Of a stretch of 64,000 bases of DNA, positions 45,963 through 54,297 are shown in pieces. Every line of letters starts with the position of its first letter. Position 1 is the stretch's first letter. A program made the translations under genes and the position numbers. The notes under the pieces are model-generated. The model searched no databases, was not told the DNA's origin, and saw only the letters and a list, made by a program, of their open reading frames with translations. The DNA comes from JALNYB01 sp963676235 (GTDB taxonomy: Archaea > Thermoplasmatota > Thermoplasmata > Methanomassiliicoccales > Methanomethylophilaceae): positions 1,116,001-1,180,000 of the forward strand of contig OY781044.1 in the NCBI GenBank assembly GCA_963676235.1, given 5' to 3'.

Positions 45963-46619
45963 ATGTCAAAAGAATCAGTAATTGAAGACGCAAAGAAAGC
46001 AGTTTTGACTTATAATGCCAAAGCAGCAGTTGCAGCGTCAGAGAAAGCCATCGAAGAGAAACTCGATCCAGTTGAAGTTATCCAGTATGGTTTCACAGCA
46101 GGAATAACAGAGGTTGGAGATCTGTATGAGCAGAAAAAATTGTTCTTACCACACATCATGGCAGCAGCCGCAGCGATGAATGCAGGAGTAGAAAAGCTCA
46201 CACCAGAACTCGAAAAACTCGGAAAGAAAGCAGATGAGGGACTCGGCGGAGTTGTTATCTGTTCTATCGAGGGAGATATCCATTCGATCGGAAAAGATAT
46301 CGTTGCCATCATGCTCAAAGTAGCTGGATTCAACGTTGAGAACATCGGAAGAGATGTTCCTCTTGATGAAATAGTTGCTGCATGCATAAAATACAAGCCC
46401 ATCGCAGTCGGAACCTCTGCTCTTATGACCTCAACAATGGTTGGTCAGAAGACATTCGAGGAGAAGCTCAAAAAGGCAGGAATCAGGGATAAACTCCTGA
46501 CAAATGTCGGTGGAGCTCCAGTCACCCAACACTGGGCAGACGAGATCGGTGCAGACCTCTACACAGAGAATGCATCGGACGCAACAGCGAAATTCACTGC
46601 AGCAGTCGAGAAAAAATAA
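45963..46619 (+). CDS. mttC: Trimethylamine corrinoid protein
   Basis: A 218-residue corrinoid protein with cap domain and B12 domain; GDIHSIGKDI carries His107, the cobalt ligand, followed by GTSALMTSTMVGQK and VGGAPVTQHWADEIGAD. It accepts the methyl group from MttB and donates it to an MtbA-type enzyme. AAGGAGATATACAA is a textbook ribosome site. It is the last gene of mtbC-mtbB-mttB-mttC and is followed by a strong terminator. Confidence 0.92.
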   Translation: MSKESVIEDAKKAVLTYNAKAAVAASEKAIEEKLDPVEVIQYGFTAGITEVGDLYEQKKLFLPHIMAAAAAMNAGVEKLTPELEKLGKKADEGLGGVVICSIEGDIHSIGKDIVAIMLKVAGFNVENIGRDVPLDEIVAACIKYKPIAVGTSALMTSTMVGQKTFEEKLKKAGIRDKLLTNVGGAPVTQHWADEIGADLYTENASDATAKFTAAVEKK

Positions 46620-46627
46620 ATTTTCAT

Positions 46628-46656
46628 GGGGTGCTCTTCGGAGCATCCCTTTAATC
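46628..46656 (+). terminator. Terminator of the mtb/mtt operon
   Basis: GGGGTGCTC (46628-46636) pairs with GAGCATCCC (46641-46649), one G-T pair, around a TTCG tetraloop, followed by T-rich sequence. Confidence 0.8.
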
Positions 46657-46801
46657 TTTTTCATTTATTTGCGCATCATAGAACAAGTTATGTCTATGAT
46701 TTACTATTTCTATTCGTTAACGTTGCTATCGTTCAAGAAAGATGTATTAAAAAATCAAGTATCAGCAAAGTACAAAAATAAATAGAATCTATTAAAATTG
46801 T

Positions 46802-46834
46802 TCAGATTCGCAACATCTATCCATGCGAATCTGA
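46802..46834 (-). terminator. Terminator of the four-helix membrane protein gene
   Basis: TCAGATTCGC (46802-46811) and GCGAATCTGA (46825-46834) are perfect inverted arms. On the minus strand the stem is followed by a T-rich tract, placed 11 bp after the minus-strand gene. Confidence 0.6.
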
Positions 46835-46844
46835 GTTTGAATTT

Positions 46845-47300
46845 TTAATCATCACCTTTTATGAAGTTTAAGATACCCGAAATGACACAAAGTGTTCCTC
46901 CTAGCATTGCAAGAAGAGATCCAATATCTTTGTGATCGATCATCGTGAATCCATTGTAGGGTGTCCACATACTGAACGTTGTTACCATGATCAAGATCAT
47001 GAATCCGAATAACAGAGTTATCCAATACGGTATTCTCAGAGACGGTTTTGCTACAGAGGCCAAAGGTATCATCAAGGATGCGAAACCCATAAGGAATGCT
47101 CCCAAGGGGAGATATCTTTGGAAGCTGTCACCGAATTCTACAATTGCATTCCCCTCTGCAAATTGTAATCCCGTGTATCCTATTCCGTTGATATTGCACC
47201 ATAAAAACATAAATGAGATGACAGTGAGTATTGCGCCAATTCCTGTAATCACTCTAATAACGCGTGCATCTAGGTAACGTTCTAATTTTGTTTCATTCAT
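46845..47300 (-). CDS. Four-helix membrane protein of unknown function
   Basis: 151 residues with hydrophobic helices at about 15-33, 62-84, 88-110 and 126-147 and a polar N terminus, so an integral membrane protein. The loop before helix 2 contains CNINGIGYTGLQFAEG. I do not recognise the family. It lies alone between the mtb/mtt operon and the permease operon. Confidence 0.7.
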   Translation of the reverse strand: MNETKLERYLDARVIRVITGIGAILTVISFMFLWCNINGIGYTGLQFAEGNAIVEFGDSFQRYLPLGAFLMGFASLMIPLASVAKPSLRIPYWITLLFGFMILIMVTTFSMWTPYNGFTMIDHKDIGSLLAMLGGTLCVISGILNFIKGDD

Positions 47301-47840
47301 ATAATCACCGAGTTAATATGATACGAATATATTGTGATCATTTTTATAGGTGTTGTGTCTATTTTTAATTTCTAATATTTATATGATGTGTCCATCTTCA
47401 TATCGATTAGTATTTTTTCTATTTTTGTCAAAAAATTAATATAATTGTATATATTTGTCTAATAATTTATGTTTTAATATCTAATATGTAGTATTATTCA
47501 GATAAATATGTTTCATTTATCTATTGAAGATTTGTTTTAAAAATTAAAAACATATTATTAAATACTACCTTCAAAAAAAGTAATTCTAATATTTTTTTTA
47601 GTGTAGTACTATTTAAATATTGTTACATATAATCAATCACTATTATATATTAATAAAATAATCTAAATATTGAGGTTTGGAGATTAGCCCTGGATGTATG
47701 ATTCGATCTAATAAATCAGTCATAAAGTCGGGAGTTTCAATGGATGTAACATAATCGTCTTTGATGATCTTATTGTAAACCCTAACGTTTGAGGTGTCAC
47801 GCGATGCCCATTTTAAACATATTAGAGGAGGAAAAGGAAA
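47301..47840. promoter_or_regulatory. AT-rich regulatory gap before the permease operon
   Basis: No gene is seen. ATTTGTCTAAT at 47453-47463 equals the 11-mer found upstream of the orphan mtmC and mtbC. ACATATTATTAAATA at 47550-47564 matches 13 of 15 bases of the element before mtbC and mtmC. AGAGGAGG stands before the permease ATG. Confidence 0.45.
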
Positions 47841-48887
47841 ATGGATATAGAGGAGATGAAAAAGGCGAACACCAAGCAGAGGATAAAACTTGGTTATATC
47901 ATGGCTTTGCTCTGTGCAGTATTTTGGGGAGCATGGTATATACCAGGTAATCTATCTTTCAGTTTGGATCCGTTCACAACTATTTTTGCCGGTCTTGTAG
48001 ATAAGTATGGTTATGAGGTAGGAAATGTTATTGGATGTATTTTGGTAACAGGAATAAACGCATTGTTCGTTGTTCTTGTGTTGCTGTTCTGGTGCGCAGG
48101 TCTCGGAAAGATGAAAGAAATGAAGAGATCTATCGTAGAATTACGGGCGTGCACAAAATACTATTTTGCAGGAGCGGTCTTTGGCGGTCCAATGGCCATT
48201 CTCGGTACGTACATTGCATCTTATTTCGGTGGAGCAGGTTTCTCAGCAGTATCAGCACTTTGTTATCCAATTATTGGAATGACACTCTCAATCATATGGC
48301 TTAAACAGAGCATATCCAGGAGAGCTATGGCTGGATTGTTTGTAATTCTTATCGGTGGTATCGTAGTTTATTCGACATCATTGATTAATGATATCAATGC
48401 AGGCAACTTGCAGTTGTTAGGTTACATCGGTGGATTAATGGCTATCTTCGGATGGGGTATTGAAGGTGCTGTCGCAGCTAAGGGACTCGATGTTTCAGAG
48501 CCTGATGTTGCATTAACACTTAGGTTTATCATGGAATGTATTATCTGGTGGGTAATTGCAATTCCGATATTACTTATCGCAGGAGCACCGGTATTAGATG
48601 GAATAGCAGGAATCTTTGAGCCTACAATGTTCTTCGTATTGCTCATGATGGGATTGACATTCGGACTTTGTTATGTTACATGGTATAAGTCATTCCCGCT
48701 CATCGGAGTAGGAAGAGGACAAGCAGTAGGATCTCTATATGGTCTCTTAGCTGTAGTATTCCTTGCAATATTCTGTGGAACCTTCGAGTGGGTCTACATT
48801 GTGGGTGCAATCATCTGTATCGTGGGTACATTCATGTTGTTCACTGAGAAGACGGATGATATGGAATCCTTGAGAGGAGGTGAATGA
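47841..48887 (+). CDS. Drug/metabolite-transporter-type permease, putative methylamine permease
   Basis: A 348-residue protein with ten hydrophobic helices in two homologous halves, DMT/EamA-like (GYIMALLCAVFWGAWYIPG near 19-37; GLFVILIGGIVVYS near 167-180; a C-terminal GVGRGQAVGSLYGLLAVVF helix). Its place between the trimethylamine and monomethylamine gene sets, with an excellent ribosome site and shared upstream elements, suggests methylamine uptake (inference). It leads an operon with a winged-helix protein and a 44-residue membrane peptide. Confidence 0.7.
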   Translation: MDIEEMKKANTKQRIKLGYIMALLCAVFWGAWYIPGNLSFSLDPFTTIFAGLVDKYGYEVGNVIGCILVTGINALFVVLVLLFWCAGLGKMKEMKRSIVELRACTKYYFAGAVFGGPMAILGTYIASYFGGAGFSAVSALCYPIIGMTLSIIWLKQSISRRAMAGLFVILIGGIVVYSTSLINDINAGNLQLLGYIGGLMAIFGWGIEGAVAAKGLDVSEPDVALTLRFIMECIIWWVIAIPILLIAGAPVLDGIAGIFEPTMFFVLLMMGLTFGLCYVTWYKSFPLIGVGRGQAVGSLYGLLAVVFLAIFCGTFEWVYIVGAIICIVGTFMLFTEKTDDMESLRGGE

Positions 48888-48888
48888 G

Positions 48889-49197
48889 ATGTCTGACACA
48901 AAAATGATTGGACGTCCATTGAAGTTCCGTATCATAGAGATCCTTTCAGACGGTATCGAAATGTGGAATTATGAAATTGTAAAACAATTGATGAAAGAAT
49001 ATGGTTTAAAATCAAATTTTGCAAGAGATAATGCAAATTTCGATTTGATAGAGGTTTCAGCATCAGGTTTCATAACAGCTACAGAATCAGAGATCGATAC
49101 AGAAGGAAAATTGAGGGTAGGAGCCTTGTTGAACAAATATAAGATCACAGATCTTGGAAAGGCACAATATGAGGATCTTCTCAAGAATATTCGCTAA
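48889..49197 (+). CDS. Winged-helix protein in the permease operon
   Basis: 102 residues. The N-terminal part PLKFRIIEILSDGIEMWNYE and the following helices (about 8-45), then a strand-rich stretch and KYKITDLGKAQYEDLL, have the layout of a PadR/ArsR-like winged helix. AGGAGGTGA lies 6 bases before the ATG, which fixes the start, and overlaps the permease stop. It could regulate the permease or the methyltransferase genes (inference). Confidence 0.65.
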   Translation: MSDTKMIGRPLKFRIIEILSDGIEMWNYEIVKQLMKEYGLKSNFARDNANFDLIEVSASGFITATESEIDTEGKLRVGALLNKYKITDLGKAQYEDLLKNIR

Positions 49198-49209
49198 GGA
49201 GGTAATGAA

Positions 49210-49344
49210 ATGGCAAACTGGGATATATTAGTTAATTATTTTTCAAACGGAATACCGGGATCAGAATATCTTTGGATAGTCGTGATTGTTGCTTTCAGTG
49301 TCTTCGGATACGTTGTGGCAAGAAAGATGGTTTCAAAGGTCTGA
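49210..49344 (+). CDS. 44-residue single-helix membrane peptide
   Basis: A short gene with a strong GGAGGTAATGAA ribosome site, 12 bp after the winged-helix gene. The 44 residues consist of a polar N terminus (MANWDILVNYFSNG), one membrane helix (about 21-36) and a positively charged end (RKMVSKV), so the C terminus is probably cytoplasmic. It could be an accessory subunit of the permease, like other one-helix transport peptides (inference). No family is recognised. Confidence 0.6.
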   Translation: MANWDILVNYFSNGIPGSEYLWIVVIVAFSVFGYVVARKMVSKV

Positions 49345-49372
49345 TCAGGACCTGATGTAAAAATCAATAAAC

Positions 49373-49394
49373 TGGTGGTCGGAAACGACCACCA
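49373..49394 (+). terminator. Terminator of the permease operon
   Basis: TGGTGGTCG (49373-49381) pairs perfectly with CGACCACCA (49386-49394) around a GAAA tetraloop; AT-rich sequence follows. Confidence 0.8.
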
Positions 49395-49420
49395 TTATTT
49401 CAAAAATTTATTATGAAATT

Positions 49421-49783
49421 TTACTGTTTTTTTGTAACTTCATTTTCAGGTATAACAGGTTTATGGGACATCTCAACACCAATTATACCTATGATTATGA
49501 CGGTTGCGAATATCATTCTCAGAGGAGTCAAAGGTTCTTTGTAGATGATGATTCCCAAGATTATGCTTCCGACTGCACCCATTCCCACCCAAACGGAATA
49601 TCCGCTTCCCATCGGGATGTTGCCAGAGTTCATTCCTTTATTCAGCAACCAGATGCTACAGGCCATAAATCCTAAAGTTATCAATGTCCATGTAATGTTT
49701 GTAAAACCTTCTGACATTTTCATTGTAATTGCCCAGCAGGTTTCGAATACACCGCCTATGATGACGATCGACCACGGATTCAT
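49421..49783 (-). CDS. Small multidrug resistance (SMR/SugE-Gdx-like) protein, subunit 2
   Basis: 120 residues, four helices, with the SMR signature GGVFETCWAITMKMSEGFT near 10-28 including the essential Glu, then GSGYSVWVGMGAVGSIILG near 58-76 and a polar Lys-rich tail. SugE/Gdx relatives export guanidinium or quaternary amines. It begins at the base after the stop of the partner gene, so the two likely form a heterodimer. Confidence 0.85.
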   Translation of the reverse strand: MNPWSIVIIGGVFETCWAITMKMSEGFTNITWTLITLGFMACSIWLLNKGMNSGNIPMGSGYSVWVGMGAVGSIILGIIIYKEPLTPLRMIFATVIIIGIIGVEMSHKPVIPENEVTKKQ

Positions 49784-50116
49784 TCAAACACCCTCAGTCA
49801 ACGCAAGTCCCATTACTCCAACTACTATGATAAAAATGAAGAACACGCGTCTGCGTTCAATTTTTTCTTTGTATAAAACAAATCCTGCAATGGTTGTGAA
49901 TACCGCTCCTATCCCAGTCCATATTGCATAAGCTGTACCGACGGGCATCTCCTTCATTGCTAAAGAAAGACAATAAGGGCTTACGACAATGAATATTATC
50001 GTTGCAATCGTCCATAATGGTTTTGTGAAGTTTTCGGATTTTTTCATCGATACTACCCAAACGGGTTCAAAGAGTCCTCCAAGGATAATCCAAAACCATG
50101 CGAATAGTGAAAACAT
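49784..50116 (-). CDS. Small multidrug resistance (SMR/SugE-Gdx-like) protein, subunit 1
   Basis: 110 residues from ATG 50116 (GTG at 50125 is in frame upstream), four helices, with GGLFEPVWVVSMKKSENFT carrying the conserved Glu and GTAYAIWTGIGAVFTTIAG in helix 3. It pairs with the next gene. The promoter lies in the gap shared with the divergent mtmC-mtmB operon, so export of methylated or cationic amines is plausible (inference). Confidence 0.82.
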   Translation of the reverse strand: MFSLFAWFWIILGGLFEPVWVVSMKKSENFTKPLWTIATIIFIVVSPYCLSLAMKEMPVGTAYAIWTGIGAVFTTIAGFVLYKEKIERRRVFFIFIIVVGVMGLALTEGV

Positions 50117-50208
50117 TTTGACCACTGTATGACGGGTTCAAGAATACGATATTATTTCAACTTTGGTTCTTCGAGATGCAAAAGATTTAATTCAGATTAT
50201 GTAAAAAT

Positions 50209-50223
50209 ACATAGTTTTAAATA
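50209..50223 (+). promoter_or_regulatory. Element ACATAGTTTTAAATA upstream of mtmC
   Basis: Identical over 15 bases to 42183-42197, at 209 bp before mtmC versus 184 bp before mtbC, same orientation. It contains a TTTTAAAT core that may be a TATA/BRE element or a regulator site. Confidence 0.4.
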
Positions 50224-50417
50224 TTAAATTCATAGTTTGTAATTTTTACACCATCAAGTATAAATATAAGAATGTCAATATTTTATTAGAGCCAAAAAAG
50301 ACCCTACGACATAGCATATAAGTCAATTGGTTGACTATTTGCGTTGCCATGGTTATTTTTGGTTGGTATTATCATCGATCTCTCGATAGATTACTATGAT
50401 ATCAACGGAGGAAGAAA

Positions 50418-51056
50418 ATGTCAAAAGAACAGATACTTGCAGATCTCAAAACTGCTATTGAAACATGGAACATTAAGTTGGCCCAGGATTCAACAAAGAA
50501 AGCCATCGAAGAGAAGATCGATGTTAAAGAAATCGTTGAATTCGGACTCGGAAGAGGAATGGAGCAGATTGGAATTAGATTCGATAGAGCAGAAATATAC
50601 CTTCCTCAGGTAGTTGCAGCTTCAAAAACAATGGAAGCAGCACTCAAGATCCTTGAACCGATTATGACTGCAGGTGATGGGGCACTCCGTGGAACCGTTG
50701 TCATGGGGACAGTTGAAGGAGATATACACGAGATCGGAAAGAATGTCTGTTGCGCAATGCTCCGCGGAGCAGGTTTCAACGTTATCGATATCGGACCAGA
50801 TGCGACATCACAGGATTTCCTCGATGCAGCAGAAGATCACGATGCACAGGTTCTAGGGGGATCTGCGCTTATGACCACAACACTCGAAGCCCAGAGGGAA
50901 CTTGTTATTGCGGTTAAAGAAGCAGATGCGCCATACAAGACGATCTTCGGCGGAGCACCATGCAGTAAGAAATGGTGCGATGAGATCGGAGCAGATGGAT
51001 ATTCCGCAACAGGCGGAGAGATCGTCGATCTTGTGAAGTCATTAATCAAGGGGTGA
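50418..51056 (+). CDS. mtmC: Monomethylamine corrinoid protein
   Basis: A 212-residue corrinoid protein with cap domain and B12 domain; GDIHEIGKN has the cobalt ligand His104, then GGSALMTTTLEAQ and GGAPCSKKWCDEIGAD. It lies 5 bp before mtmB, so MtmC. The second copy at 2980 shares long identical blocks. GGAGGAAGAAA precedes the ATG. Confidence 0.94.
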   Translation: MSKEQILADLKTAIETWNIKLAQDSTKKAIEEKIDVKEIVEFGLGRGMEQIGIRFDRAEIYLPQVVAASKTMEAALKILEPIMTAGDGALRGTVVMGTVEGDIHEIGKNVCCAMLRGAGFNVIDIGPDATSQDFLDAAEDHDAQVLGGSALMTTTLEAQRELVIAVKEADAPYKTIFGGAPCSKKWCDEIGADGYSATGGEIVDLVKSLIKG

Positions 51057-51061
51057 TTAGA

Positions 51062-52447
51062 ATGGTAGCAACAAGACCACTTGGAATCACAGATGTATAT
51101 GACAGATTTGTAAAAGGAAAGAGAGTACCTGAGAGCGACTGGGATTACACAATTATACCCCAGAACGCGACAGCCCTCAAAGAGAAATACAAACTCAGCT
51201 TCGGAAAGGAAACAATTCCTGAGGATAAGAAGACAATGAACGACTTGTTCCAGGCCGGACTTGAAATGCTTGTCACAACTGGATACTACTGCCAGGACCT
51301 TGGCCGCGTAATGCATGTTACAGAGGAAGAGGTTTGGGAAGGTATAAAGAAGACTCCAACCAAGATTATCTTGGGAGAAGGAAGGGATATTGCCCGTTTC
51401 TACCCCAGACATGGAAATAGCCCAGTAAAGCCGATTATCCAGGGAGGACCTACTGGATCGCCAATATCAGAAGATATTTACGTTCAGGTGATGCAGTCTT
51501 ACGCTCAGGAAGCAGTCATAGACGATCTTGTAGACGGTGTTATGACCACTATCGAGGGTCACCCTGCAAAAGCAAACACACCATATGAAGTTCGCGCTAC
51601 AATGGCAGAGCTTCGTGCAACCAAAGAAGCCCGTATCAGAGCCGGAAGGCCCGGACTTGGTGTTTAGGGACCCGAGACTCCGCTGACAGCAGCGGCACGT
51701 CTCGCAGCAGACATGAACAATGCCGGCCACAGGATCACAGATGCACACGAGTGCTCACAGCTCAACGAGCTTAAAATGGATATGTGTGGATTGAATATGC
51801 TCTCAGGATGGACAGCTAACGGCGACACCATCATGATCGAGCAGATGCCTATCTTCGGCGGATATACCGGCGGAATAGAAGAGACCGCAATCTGCGATGT
51901 TGCAACAACGCTTGCATCTTTCGCTATGTTCAGCGGAAACTTCCATCTCGACGGACCTATCCACATCAGATGGGGAATAACAACATCCAGAGAAACACTT
52001 CAGATTGCGGCCCATGCGGCAGCAGCAATTGATGCTAACACCGATCTGCTCCTTGCAAATCAGTATTACCCAATGGCTGGACCATGCACAGAGATGTGTC
52101 TTTTGGAAACCGCTACACAGGCTATCACAGATACTGCATCAGGAAGAGAACTTCTGTCGGGATCTGCAGCCGCAAAAGGTGTTGTTCTGGATAAGACAAC
52201 CGGAATGGAAGCCAGAGTCATGGGAGAAGCAGCTAGGACCGCAGCAGGAATGAAAGTTTCAGATGTCAATGAGATCATCGAGAAACTCGTTTCAGGCTAC
52301 GAGAAGAACTACACCTGTGCTCCAGAAGGCAAGACCTTCCGCGAGTGTTATGATGTTAGGACCGTCAAACCGACCGAAGAGTATTTAGAGGTCTATGGTA
52401 AAGCCCTCTCTACTCTGCGCGATGCCGGTCTCGATATCAAACACTGA
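51062..52447 (+). CDS. mtmB: Monomethylamine methyltransferase, pyrrolysine-containing
   Basis: A 461-residue enzyme that transfers the methyl group of monomethylamine to MtmC. The in-frame TAG at 51665-51667 is codon 202, exactly the position of pyrrolysine in MtmB, in the context PGLGV-Pyl-GPETPLTAAARL. This also confirms the ATG at 51062. Downstream MtmB blocks ECSQLNELKMDMCGLNMLSG and LDGPIHIRWGITTSRE (both partial quotes) are intact to TGA at 52445-52447. Confidence 0.96.
51665..51667 (+). other. Pyrrolysine codon (TAG) in mtmB copy 1
   Basis: Codon 202, with coding continuing for 259 residues. Confidence 0.95.
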
Positions 52448-52454
52448 ATAACAT

Positions 52455-52502
52455 TTGCCCGCCCAGGAGGCAAAAACATAGGGCGTCTTCGGACGCTCTA
52501 TG
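52455..52502 (+). terminator. Terminator of mtmC-mtmB with a preceding small hairpin
   Basis: TTTGCC/GGCAAA form a small stem at 52455-52474. The main stem has 11 bp arms (52477-52487 and 52492-52502, starting CATAGG) around a TTCG tetraloop, followed by A/T-rich sequence. Confidence 0.75.
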
Positions 52503-52742
52503 AAAAAACCACTCGAAAAGCATGTATTTTCCTCCAAAAAAGATCTGTCTTCGAGCAGGTTTCCTGGGAACCTTTTTCTAATTATCCTCATTTAAAACGA
52601 ATCTGCAAAAGTTTTTATGAGATTCGTTGCGAGGACCTATATTTTTGTTTGAAATAATGGTTTGTCGGGTCGTCTTTTATATTAATATGTACGCGCGAAA
52701 GACCATAAACTATATATGAGGATGGGAGAGATTAGACAACAT
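52503..52742. promoter_or_regulatory. Upstream region of the second mtmB
   Basis: Holds a terminator-like hairpin AGGTTTC-CTG-GGAACCT with T-run (52557-52577), inverted arms AACGAATC (52596-52603) and GATTCGTT (52621-52628), a TATA-like TTTATATTAATAT near 52676, and ATTAGACAA (52731-52739), a shortened form of the motif shared by other methylamine promoters, just before the ATG. Confidence 0.4.
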
Positions 52743-54122
52743 ATGGCAGCATCCAGGCGCATTGATATTTTCGAGTCCTATAATAGGTTCAATTCCGGAA
52801 AAAAAGTGCGTGAAGATACATGGGATTATGTCACAGTGCCTACGAACGCCATGCTCATGAAAGAAAAGTACAAGATCAATTTTGGAATGAACATAATTCC
52901 AGAAGATAATGATCTATCAGATAGGTTGTTTGCAGCTGGTATCGAGATGCTTGTCTCTACTGGTTTTTATAATACAAATCTGGGAAGGGTCTTAAGTATT
53001 TCTGAAGATGAGATTTTCGAAGGATTAAAGGGAGCTCCTACAAAGGTAAAGTTAGGATCTGGAAAAGAGAAGGTTTCGTGCAAATCACGCCATATAGGTT
53101 CAAAGAAGAAGCCAATAATCCAAGGAGGGCCTACCGGGGCACCAGTTTCAGAAGAGATATTTCCGGCAATGATGCAGAGTTATGCTCAGGAGGGAGTTGT
53201 TGACACTTTGGTTAGTGGAGTTTTGAACACTATATGTGGTCATTCAGCAACTACGAACACTCCGTGGGAGATTCGTGCAACTCTTGCTGAAATCAGATAT
53301 GTTAGAGAAGCATGTACGATGGTCGGAAGACCCGGAATGGCAATATAGGGACCTGAAACGCCATTGTCCGCAGCAGGACGTCTTTCTTCAGAGATGACAA
53401 AGTTCGGATTGAGGCGGTGCGATCTCCATGAAGCTTCACAGTTGAACGAATTGAAGATGGACATGTCTGGATTGAATATGTTGGCTGGTTGGGCTACTAA
53501 CGGCGACACAATAATGATCGAACAGATGCCTATTTTTGGAGGATACTGTGGCGGAGTAGAAGAGACCGCAATATGTGATGTCGCTACAATGATAGCATCA
53601 TTCTGTCTTTTCAATTGTGATGTTCATCTTGACGGACCAATCCATATTAGATGGGGAACCACAACAACAAGGGAGACTTTGCAAATTGCAGCTCACGCGG
53701 CAGCGGCATTGGATCGGAATACGGATCTTCTTCTTGGAAACCAATATTATACTTTGGCTGGGCCATGCACAGAGATGTGTCTTTTGGAAACCGCTGCACA
53801 GGCTATCACAGATACAGTATCCGGAAGAGAATTGGTCTCTGGCTCAGCATCATCAAAAGGAGTCGTCAAGGATAAGACTACTGGAATGGAATCAAGAATG
53901 CTCGGAGAAGCAGCAATTGCGTCTGCCGGATTGGAGGTCGATGAAGCTAATTTGATACTTGAACAGCTTATCAGTACATATGAAAAGGATTTTGCCCGCC
54001 CACCTGCAGGTAAACGTTTCCAAGATTGCTATGATATCAAAGATGTCGTCCCATCCAACGAATATTTAAAGGTTTATGAAAAGGCTCTCGGAACGCTTAG
54101 AAATTGCGGCCTGGGTCTCTGA
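52743..54122 (+). CDS. mtmB: Monomethylamine methyltransferase, pyrrolysine-containing, second copy
   Basis: A 459-residue MtmB paralogue. The TAG at 53346-53348 is codon 202 when the ATG at 52743 is used, equal to the first copy, in context PGMAI-Pyl-GPETPLSAAGRL; this decides the start against an ATG nine codons upstream. It lacks an adjoining mtmC; its partner may be the orphan at 2980. Its codons are less biased than those of the first copy, hinting at lower expression (inference). It directly precedes pylT. Confidence 0.94.
53346..53348 (+). other. Pyrrolysine codon (TAG) in mtmB copy 2
   Basis: Codon 202; the frame continues for 257 residues with all MtmB blocks. Confidence 0.94.
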
Positions 54123-54208
54123 AAATTCATTCATTTTTCAAATATTTTAAAATGATAGTGCCAGTAAGGGCAATCTATATTAACGCGCTATACTATTTTA
54201 TTTTAGAT

Positions 54209-54279
54209 GGGGGACGATCCGGAGATCAGCGGGTCTCTAAAACCTAGCCAGCGGGGATCAACACCCCGGTCTCTCGCCA
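54209..54279 (+). tRNA. pylT: tRNA-Pyl (anticodon CTA), CCA encoded
   Basis: Acceptor GGGGGAC with GTCTCTC, discriminator G and encoded CCA. A single base separates it from a short 3 bp D stem ATC/GAT with a 4-base loop CGGA. The anticodon arm has the CTA at 54237-54239 and an unpaired A in the stem (GCGGGT against ACCTAGC), the broken stem known for Methanomassiliicoccales. The T arm is CGGGG-ATCAACA-CCCCG, with A instead of T at position 54. The anticodon arm equals that of Methanomethylophilus alvus as I remember it. Promoter: TATATTAA near 54177. Confidence 0.93.
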
Positions 54280-54297
54280 TTGACTTAAAGGGATATC

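Noticed and set aside
50344..50613. Frame starting just upstream of mtmC copy 1
   Set aside because: It runs over mtmC in another frame, and mtmC has the strong ribosome site and conserved protein.
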